Part shown: positions 35,119 through 41,004 of the stretch, piece by piece
Layout: every line of letters starts with the position of its first letter
Position numbering within the stretch: the stretch's first letter is position 1
Assembly: GCF_009898475.1 (NCBI RefSeq)
Contig: NZ_QURE01000019.1
Location: forward strand, 1-41,004
Source: Nitrososphaera sp. AFS
GTDB taxonomy: Archaea > Thermoproteota > Nitrososphaeria > Nitrososphaerales > Nitrososphaeraceae
Direction: 5' to 3'
Length of the DNA: 41,004 nucleotides
Position numbers and translations under genes: made by a program
The notes under the pieces: model-generated
Seen by the model: the letters and a program-made list of their open reading frames with translations, nothing else
Told to the model about the DNA's origin: nothing
The model's database searches: none

Positions 35119-36033
35119 ATGAAACTAGGCAAGGATGCAAACCCTAATGGTAGTGGCTATGAAGGCCACAAAGGGAATGAACATCAACCTAGTTTGATAG
35201 ACGAAAATGTAGTCCCTACTTCTCCATTTTTAGTTAATGATTATAATAGTGGCTCACGCGTTAATAGGAACCAGGCTACACCTTTACTAGAGCTCAGGGA
35301 TATTACCAAAGAGTACGTAGACGACCGTGGGAAAAAAATCGTTGTCTTGAATAATATTTCCCTGTCGATAAATAGTCACGAATACATTTCCGTAGTTGGA
35401 CCATCTGGTGGCGGCAAATCTACTTTGTTAAGGATTATGATGGGGTTGGAGAAATGCACCTCTGGAGAAGTTATGATAAAAGGCGAGCAACTCAAAGATA
35501 AAGTGGACCCCCACATGGCGATGGTGTTCCAATCATTTGGACTGTTCCCTTGGTTGACAGTAGTTGAGAACGTAGAGTTTGGACTAGAATCTATTCACAT
35601 TTCAAAAGAGGAAAGAAGGAAGAAATCTGTAAATATAATCCAGGAAGTAGGCTTAGAAGGCTTCGAGAATGCATATCCTAGGGAACTGTCTGGAGGGATG
35701 AAACAGAGGGTCGGGATTGCCAGGGCATTAGTGCTGGATCCGGAGGTCCTCTTAATGGATGAACCTTTTTCTGCACTTGATCCCTTGACAGCTGAAGCTC
35801 TAAGAGAAGAGATTCTTAAAGTCTGGAGCAACCGCCTAACCACACCTGACGTAGTCATGATGGTAACCCACAACGTGGAGGAGGCAGTATATCTTTCGGA
35901 TAGGGTAGTGATTTTGAGTCAACGGCCTGCGCGGGTAGTTAAGGATTTGTATATCGATATCCCTAGACCTCGCGAAAAGCGCGATGCATCGATTTATGAA
36001 TATACGGATCAGATAACAACGCTAATCGCATGA
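35119..36033 (+). CDS. ABC transporter ATP-binding protein (nitrate/sulfonate/taurine type)
   Basis: A 304-residue ABC ATPase with a variable 55-residue N-terminal extension. Motifs are Walker A GPSGGGKST, Q-loop VFQSFGLFPWLT, signature LSGGMKQRVGIARAL, Walker B EVLLMDEPFSALDPLT and H-loop MMVTHNVEEA. The FGLFPWLTV wording is typical of the SsuB/TauB/NrtD group. No permease or substrate-binding protein gene is adjacent on either side. The next gene encodes the AAA-associated domain that is often fused to the C-terminus of such ATPases. Confidence 0.94.
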   Translation: MKLGKDANPNGSGYEGHKGNEHQPSLIDENVVPTSPFLVNDYNSGSRVNRNQATPLLELRDITKEYVDDRGKKIVVLNNISLSINSHEYISVVGPSGGGKSTLLRIMMGLEKCTSGEVMIKGEQLKDKVDPHMAMVFQSFGLFPWLTVVENVEFGLESIHISKEERRKKSVNIIQEVGLEGFENAYPRELSGGMKQRVGIARALVLDPEVLLMDEPFSALDPLTAEALREEILKVWSNRLTTPDVVMMVTHNVEEAVYLSDRVVILSQRPARVVKDLYIDIPRPREKRDASIYEYTDQITTLIA

Positions 36034-36126
36034 TAGTAAAATAACTCTGATATCCAAATTTTAGATTGCGGCCAGGTCTAAAAATTTAAATCATAGGCTA
36101 GTTTATAGATTAGTATATAGAATAAC

Positions 36127-36598
36127 TTGGATATACCAAAGGTTCATTATAGCGTTCTCGTTGGCTTCTTAGAAATCTTGAATGATCTAGGTGGAAAGTC
36201 GGACATAGCTGGTATTGCATCTAGACAAGGATTAGAGTTAGATGATCTACTACCAATTCTCGACTCGGGTGAAATGCTTGGCCTAATTCAAGTCACTGCA
36301 GGAGATGTGTCAATAACTGAAAAAGGACATCTATTTATTGCAGCTAGCCCTGTTGCGCGACGTGGTAATAAACCTGGAAGCCTTTAGAAAATTAGTCGAA
36401 CTAGTAAAGCAAAGCGAAAAAGGTCGAATAACCAAGGATGACGTAATCCAATTTGTCTCAAATCATGATATAACCACGCCAAATGCTAACGGAGGCGATT
36501 CCGATGAGTTTAATTGGATTGTCGAATGGGGTAGACAAGCTCTCGTTTTTAACTACGACGCAAACGAAGAAAGCATAAGCATTAGAAGTTTCAGGTAG
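36127..36598 (+). pseudogene. AAA-associated C-terminal domain protein, split by a frameshift
   Basis: Two overlapping frames read as halves of one protein. The first (36127-36387, TTG start) has VHYSVLVGFLEILNDLGGKS, then DIAGIASRQGLELDDLLPIL and a winged-helix-like ending SITEKGHLFIAA. The second (36338-36598) continues ALLRDVVINLEAFRKLVELV, then GRITKDDVIQFVSNHD and a C-terminal helical block. This order matches the AAA-associated domain found after NrtD-type ATPases. The frame must shift by +1 near 36340-36360; some residues may also be lost. Sequencing error, programmed shift or true decay are all possible. Confidence 0.65.
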
Positions 36599-36626
36599 TG
36601 TCGAATATCTTATTCGTTAAGTAAGG

Positions 36627-38264
36627 TTAAAACCATTTTCGAATGGCCGCTACTAAAGATATTCCAAATATCCCAGCAGACAAAATGAATCCCATGTACA
36701 ACAAATTGGGGTTATGGTCACTAAAATAAACCGTGCCCAGGAACAAGGCTGATGCAAATAAACTTGCTCCAAGAAAGTTGTTACTAATTTTGTGTCCATC
36801 ATGATTAGTCATTCTTGTGTCCAGATAAGATTTCATCAAGGGAGCAAGCTCAACTGATTGCTCTATACCCTTTGCAAATCTATTAATAGAATATTTTATT
36901 TCCTCCAAATACGCTTCTTTTATAAGCCCTTCTTGCTCCAGTAATTGTGAGAGTACTCTAACAAAACGTAAATCTACATTATGATGTTGATAAATTCCTT
37001 CAACTATGGAGGTCATACGCATATATAATGCAAGATTCTTTGGTAATCTAAACGGAAATTTGCTTAGTGTTTTATTGGCAAGATCCATCAAAGCCCGTAC
37101 TTCCATTCTATCCACTTTCGTACCATGTAATGATCTAATACTAAGTTCTAATGCTCTTTCCACTACAAAACGGTTAACATCGGGCTCCAATGAACCCAGC
37201 TCTATCAAGACATTTACTGCCCTAGTAGGGTCTTTTTCCAATAAGCTCAGATATAACCTTATTAATTTTAAACGAGTCTCGTTTTCTAATCTACCTACCA
37301 TTCCAAAATCATAAAGAATTATCTGGCCTGTCTTTGATACAGATATATTTCCGGGATGTGGGTCGGCATGAAAGAGGTTATGATGCAAAAGCATTTTAAA
37401 AAACACGTGATGCACTCTAACCACTAGCTTTTGCCTATCAATTCCTGCCTGGTCTAGAGATTCTATATCAGTGATCTTGATGCCTGGGACATATTCTAGA
37501 GTAATTACATGTCGAGTTGTTCTTTCTAAAACTACGTTTGGGATGATTACCATCTTGTCGCCTTTGAGGTTCTGCTTGATTGCTGCCAAATTAGCAGCTT
37601 CTATCCTGTAATCCATTTCCTCATGAATAGTTTCAATAAATTGTGAAAACATAGCCTCTGCAGAAAATCGTAAATTTGGATCTATAAAGCGTGTGGCAAT
37701 TGGTAAAATGGCTCTTAGAATAGCAATATCCTTTTCTACTATATCTTCAATATCTGGACGACTGACCTTAACAACAACTTTTTTGGCCTTATAAGTTGCC
37801 AAATAAACTTGACCTAGACTCGCACCATTTAGCGGACTAATATCAAATTCGTCAAAGATATTCTTGATTTCCCCTAGCTCTGCTTCAATTATAGGCCTAG
37901 TCCTTGAAAATGGAGCTGGGGGAACTTCATCCTGCAATGTAGACAACACCTCCAGATATGGTTGGGGCAGTATGTCAGCACGAGTTGATAGCCACTGCCC
38001 AAGTTTAATATATGATGGGCCAAGATCGATAAAAATCCTCAAGCCTCTCTGCGCATTTTTACGGTATTTTTTTTCATTGATATTTTTCCCCTCTCGCTTG
38101 ACCCATTCACGTCGATCTTTTCTCAGACGAATTACAAACGGCAAAAGCTTTAGAATAACCCTTGCAACTTGAATTTTTGACGGTTTTCTTCTAAAGTATT
38201 TTTTTTTCGTTTTTTCGGGTGTATTTACTTTATCCCGTCGTTGGATTTGCGATGGATTCTCCAA
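36627..38264 (-). CDS. ubiB: ABC1/UbiB family kinase-like protein
   Basis: A 545-residue atypical kinase of the ABC1/ADCK/UbiB family, linked to isoprenoid-quinone metabolism. The family N-terminal motif is YIKLGQWLSTRAD (about residues 85-97, the KxGQ motif). The Ala/Gly-rich nucleotide loop is LNGASLGQVYLATY (about 144-157), and the catalytic blocks are HNLFHADPHPGNISV (about 295-309) and LYDFGMVGRL. Two membrane spans near 490-540 (LGASLFASALFLGTVYF, LYMGFILSAGIFGISLV) anchor it. TTG start. It follows the unknown gene at 38270-38692 by 5 nt, so they form an operon. Confidence 0.94.
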   Translation of the reverse strand: MENPSQIQRRDKVNTPEKTKKKYFRRKPSKIQVARVILKLLPFVIRLRKDRREWVKREGKNINEKKYRKNAQRGLRIFIDLGPSYIKLGQWLSTRADILPQPYLEVLSTLQDEVPPAPFSRTRPIIEAELGEIKNIFDEFDISPLNGASLGQVYLATYKAKKVVVKVSRPDIEDIVEKDIAILRAILPIATRFIDPNLRFSAEAMFSQFIETIHEEMDYRIEAANLAAIKQNLKGDKMVIIPNVVLERTTRHVITLEYVPGIKITDIESLDQAGIDRQKLVVRVHHVFFKMLLHHNLFHADPHPGNISVSKTGQIILYDFGMVGRLENETRLKLIRLYLSLLEKDPTRAVNVLIELGSLEPDVNRFVVERALELSIRSLHGTKVDRMEVRALMDLANKTLSKFPFRLPKNLALYMRMTSIVEGIYQHHNVDLRFVRVLSQLLEQEGLIKEAYLEEIKYSINRFAKGIEQSVELAPLMKSYLDTRMTNHDGHKISNNFLGASLFASALFLGTVYFSDHNPNLLYMGFILSAGIFGISLVAAIRKWF

Positions 38265-38269
38265 AACGC

Positions 38270-38692
38270 TTACTTACTTACCCTTGTCAATTGCTTGATA
38301 ATGCTGGTAATCGCATAAGAAAAAATGGCTCCGGCGACACCTGCCTGAAAGGCTTTGCTCAGGTCATTTATCATTCTATGACTATCATTTCTACCGTGAT
38401 GACCCCTACAAGCAGTCTGCTGTGCAACTTTCAGTCCTATTATTGAAGCGATAAAATATTCAGGAGCATCCATCAGGAGATGTCCCAGTGGATCTTTTGC
38501 CGGGTCGACCTTATCCGTGTGGACCGTATAGTAATTTTCAAACTGCCGTATGTGGAGATTGCCATGGCGAAACTGTTTCTTGGCACCTTTTTTGGTACCG
38601 AAGAATGATTCCTTATAGTCTATTATTGGCCTGACGGATTTGGGTACAATAATACAGCCTTCTCCGTCAAGAAAATCCACATAAACCAACAA
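38270..38692 (-). CDS. Conserved hypothetical protein linked to ubiB
   Basis: A 140-residue protein of unknown function. The first half is polar and beta-rich (MLVYVDFLDGEGCIIVPKS, GNLHIRQFENYYTVHTDKVD); DPLGHLLMDAPEYFIASIIG leads to a region with CRGHHGRNDSHR, and a C-terminal weakly hydrophobic helix (AFQAGVAGAIFSYAITSII) may touch the membrane. It is the first gene of a two-gene operon with ubiB and could aid quinone-related work there; that is inference. Confidence 0.8.
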   Translation of the reverse strand: MLVYVDFLDGEGCIIVPKSVRPIIDYKESFFGTKKGAKKQFRHGNLHIRQFENYYTVHTDKVDPAKDPLGHLLMDAPEYFIASIIGLKVAQQTACRGHHGRNDSHRMINDLSKAFQAGVAGAIFSYAITSIIKQLTRVSK

Positions 38693-38838
38693 ACCAAAAT
38701 GGAATATAAAATTAACTTTTCTTCATACTTCATCATTATGCATCAAACCTCGTTTCTTGGCTCAATTAACGTCTATGCTCTGAAAAACATCCTAGTATTC
38801 ACAAAATTATTTTTAGACATTATCGGTGTTAAATAGAT

Positions 38839-39429
38839 GTGTCTAGTACCACTGCAAGACGAAAATTTACGAAGCAGATATATTCTGGAAATGTATCGCT
38901 GAGGATTGACAAATTCTTACTCGGTGGCAAAGTAATCAAACAGGAAATCGTTGAACATTCACCATCAGTAGGAATAATTCCGCTAATAGGAGATTCTGAG
39001 ATTCTATTCGTAAGCCAGTTCAGAAACGCAGCAGGCAAAAGATTGCTAGAAATCCCAGCCGGCAGCATTGAGAAACGGGAGACCCCTAGGCGAGCAGCTC
39101 TAAGGGAGATGAGTGAGGAAATAGGCTATATCGGAAAACTCACACCGCTTCTGAAGATGTATTTGGCTCCAGGTTATAATACTGAATATATTCGCATATA
39201 TATTGCGAAAGATCTTAAGAAAACACATCAAATTAATAGAGATGACGACGAAAATATAAGAATACGCAGAGTTAGCGTTAACTCTGCCGTTGAAAAATGC
39301 ATCAACGGCGAAATTCAGGATAGCAAAACTATTGCGGCGGTTCTTGCTTTTAACAAGCTTATCGGGATGTCTTCGAAAAGCTTGGCTCATCCCATGCAAG
39401 CTAAAGATTACATAAAGAACATTAAATGA
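38839..39429 (+). CDS. NUDIX hydrolase (ADP-ribose pyrophosphatase-like)
   Basis: A 196-residue NUDIX enzyme. The Nudix box is a perfect match to GX5EX7REUXEEXGU at residues 75-97 (starting GSIEKRE, ending REMSEEIGY). Preceding KRLLEIPAG and VSQFRNAAGKRLLE, and following TPLLKMYLAPGYNTEYIRIY, fit the ADP-ribose pyrophosphatase subgroup (E-I/L-P-A-G; P-G/S-x-x-x-E). It cleaves nucleoside diphosphate-linked compounds, probably ADP-ribose. The start is GTG at 38839 in frame; an ATG at 38837 is out of frame. Confidence 0.95.
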   Translation: MSSTTARRKFTKQIYSGNVSLRIDKFLLGGKVIKQEIVEHSPSVGIIPLIGDSEILFVSQFRNAAGKRLLEIPAGSIEKRETPRRAALREMSEEIGYIGKLTPLLKMYLAPGYNTEYIRIYIAKDLKKTHQINRDDDENIRIRRVSVNSAVEKCINGEIQDSKTIAAVLAFNKLIGMSSKSLAHPMQAKDYIKNIK

Positions 39430-39470
39430 TGACGAGTACAAATAATGTTGATGAATGTTGAATCGACTGA
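39426..39470 (+). ncRNA. Possible C/D box small RNA
   Basis: ATGATGA (39426-39432, C box) overlaps the NUDIX stop codon. TTGATGA (39448-39454) can be a C' box, and CTGA (39467-39470) a D box, with exactly 12 nt between C' and D, as in archaeal 2'-O-methylation guides. A clear D' box is missing and the terminal stem is weak. I cannot test whether the 12-nt guide matches rRNA. Confidence 0.25.
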
Positions 39471-39749
39471 ATTGAGATGACTATCCAATTATTTCTAGTA
39501 AAGGACCTCAATTCTGGATCTCGCAAATTGGTGAATTAAAAAAAGGTACCTTTTACTGCTTTCTCTAGTTAAAGCTGGACATATAGGGTCAGCTGACTGC
39601 GATTTAATAGTTACATTTTCGGCCTCTTTTTCCTGTCGTGGGCAGGCGACCTTAATATTATGAGGACCGGGTAGATCGTTTTGGTTGAAGGTTCTCCATT
39701 TCTGATAGGCACGGCTATCGACCACAAAACGACAGGTTTGAGCAAAAAA
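39430..39749. other. Intergenic region between NUDIX and surface-protein genes
   Basis: 320 bp between convergent genes. A 76-codon minus frame (39495-39725) has no family features. The C/D box-like element lies at the start of this region. Confidence 0.45.
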
Positions 39750-41004
39750 CTAGGCAGGGGGGGTTATTTCCCTTACACTTGCATCTTTAATATCCATGCT
39801 ATCGATGTTGTCCCATCTAAAGAGTGCAATCGGCCCTCCCCACGAAGCAATTTGGAATTCGCCTCCCCCGCAGGCTCCATCTATGCTTCCCCTAGTAGGA
39901 CCCCATTGCCCATGGTCAACGGTTTCCAAGACCTTGCGCCAGTGATTTCCAGGCACAACGTTGCTAGAGTGGTCATCTACCCATTGCTCAACTTTCACGG
40001 AGCCGTTCGGGAAGTCATATACCACTGCTTTGATCCCTATCCAATTCCCGTTCTTGAATTCAGTTGTATTCACTTGGTTTAATTTCTGAGGGTCAGCACT
40101 TTCCACAGAATATCCTGGTGTATGCTTTAGGTCTTTTTCAAACTTAACTCGGCCGGTGAGATAAGTATTGGAATGATATGCAGTAGCTTCACAGCTGCTA
40201 TCGAATCCTCCTACACTACCTCCACTGGTATTTCTTGCCCCATGAGCACCAAACTCAATGTGAGATGCACCATTAGAACTTGAACTCGTTGCATGAACCA
40301 CTCGCAAATAGGCTGTTAACTCCACATTCTTCCAGTCATTAGGCCTGAGCATGTAGCCCTGAGCTGCCATTTGCTTTTGATTGAGAGTCTTTATCTGGTT
40401 TTCTTGGAACAGGGTTGAAGTCAGGACTCCATAGCGGACTTCGGAACTCTGGACTCTCCAACTCCCATCTGGATTTTTCTGCGTGAAAGTAGTATGTGGT
40501 CCTTCGTTAGGTGTACCGGTTCTAGGGTCACCGTTCGGATTGTTAGCATCAAAGAACCATTGCTCACCACTTGGCTTTGATGGATACAGCTCTTTCACGC
40601 CGAATTTATCGAATCCGGGAGAGGTTGTATTTCCACCTCCTGTCGAATTGCCCGCACCCACTATTATCGTTACCGTCGCCGGATCGCTGCTAACTCCTTG
40701 TCCATCTATAGATTTGTAGGTGAAGCTGTCCGTACCAGTAAAGCCTTGATTCGCGGTATAAAATTTGTCGCTTGAGACCGTTCCATTAGTAACGACACCA
40801 TTTTGTGGCTTAGTTACCACCGAGAACTTTAGGATATCATTTTGAATTGGAGAGGTGCCGGATAGGGGTATTTGTACGGGCGAGCTTCTGGTAGCATGAA
40901 CGATTATGTTATTGGCAGTGGGTTTCTGAGTCGGTGGTGGTTGTTGTACTGGATTGACTGTTATAGATACAGTAGCGATGGTACTGTTTACTCCGTGACT
41001 ATCT
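39750..41004 (-). CDS. Secreted Ig-like repeat protein, C-terminal part (partial, runs off window)
   Basis: The open frame continues to the window edge, so the N-terminus is missing; at least 417 codons are present. It begins in one Ig-like domain (end: ATVSITVNP) and contains one complete domain opening TANNIIVHATRSSPVQIPLS, with the ending pattern GTDSFTYKSIDGQGVSSDPA and ATVTIIVGAG. A Gly/Asn/Thr linker leads to a ~240-residue C-terminal domain starting DKFGVKELYPSKPSGEQWFF, rich in Trp, Gly and Asp, with ELTAYLRVVHATS, IEFGAHGARNTSG and IKAVVYDFPNGSVKVEQWVD. It resembles concanavalin-like carbohydrate-binding or lyase-fold modules seen on secreted proteins. The likely location is the cell surface. 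Confidence 0.88.
   Translation of the reverse strand, partial: DSHGVNSTIATVSITVNPVQQPPPTQKPTANNIIVHATRSSPVQIPLSGTSPIQNDILKFSVVTKPQNGVVTNGTVSSDKFYTANQGFTGTDSFTYKSIDGQGVSSDPATVTIIVGAGNSTGGGNTTSPGFDKFGVKELYPSKPSGEQWFFDANNPNGDPRTGTPNEGPHTTFTQKNPDGSWRVQSSEVRYGVLTSTLFQENQIKTLNQKQMAAQGYMLRPNDWKNVELTAYLRVVHATSSSSNGASHIEFGAHGARNTSGGSVGGFDSSCEATAYHSNTYLTGRVKFEKDLKHTPGYSVESADPQKLNQVNTTEFKNGNWIGIKAVVYDFPNGSVKVEQWVDDHSSNVVPGNHWRKVLETVDHGQWGPTRGSIDGACGGGEFQIASWGGPIALFRWDNIDSMDIKDASVREITPPA

Noticed and set aside
39495-39725. 76-codon minus-strand frame next to the surface protein
   Set aside because: No family features and unusual composition; lies between two convergent genes.
1-41004. CRISPR array, insertion sequence or prophage
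   Set aside because: No regularly spaced repeats, transposase, integrase or phage structural genes were seen in any frame.

Overview
The window comes from an ammonia-oxidising archaeon of the Thaumarchaeota (Nitrososphaeria). The translation and ribosome genes (aEF-1A, aIF2-beta, aIF6, P0/L10, L1, P1/L12, S10, SecE) are archaeal. An archaeal-type PurP sits beside a bacterial-type GrpE-DnaK-DnaJ set, a Rieske/cytochrome b/blue-copper cluster, and a class III polyhydroxyalkanoate (PHA) synthase (PhaE-PhaC). AT-rich DNA, frequent TTG/GTG starts and PHA genes point to a soil-type (group I.1b, Nitrososphaera/Nitrosocosmicus-like) lineage; that placement is inferred from gene content, not from a search.

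Layout. 1-2.5 kb: a YcaO-TfuA pair, the enzymes of peptide backbone thioamidation, with a divergent 49-codon gene (278-427, minus strand) encoding a helical peptide that resembles RiPP leader/precursor families. This is the strongest candidate for an undescribed system. 2.5-3.7 kb has no convincing gene. 3.7-13.3 kb holds pieces of the archaeal secE/L1/L10/L12 neighbourhood, split by an Lrp/AsnC regulator, purP, a HEAT-repeat protein, a GNAT acetyltransferase and an aspartokinase-ilvE operon, and ends in an intron-bearing tRNA-Arg(UCU). 13.5-17.0 kb is a PHA module: phaE, phaC, a phasin-like/AbrB fusion, and an alpha/beta hydrolase. 17.0-20.8 kb is grpE-dnaK-dnaJ, with a recent 54-bp duplication in grpE. 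22-24.6 kb has aIF2-beta, pyrB and aIF6. 25.1-28 kb encodes a Rieske protein, a b6-like fused cytochrome b and a membrane-anchored cupredoxin: a complex III equivalent plus copper electron carrier. 28-34.6 kb has two unknown proteins, a mannose-6-phosphate isomerase-like cupin, aEF-1A-S10, an unknown gene, an O-methyltransferase, a GH130 enzyme and an Hsp20. 35.1-36.6 kb has an ABC ATPase without permease, followed by a frameshifted AAA-associated domain gene. 36.6-41.0 kb has a UbiB-family kinase with a linked unknown gene, a NUDIX hydrolase, and the C-terminal part of a large secreted Ig-like repeat protein that runs off the window.

Together these are mostly housekeeping functions (translation, amino-acid and nucleotide synthesis, respiration, proteostasis) with three accessory themes: carbon storage as PHA, surface glycan/protein functions, and a putative thioamide or RiPP-like modification locus. 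Several intergenic inverted repeats and two small-RNA-like structures are recorded with low to moderate confidence.
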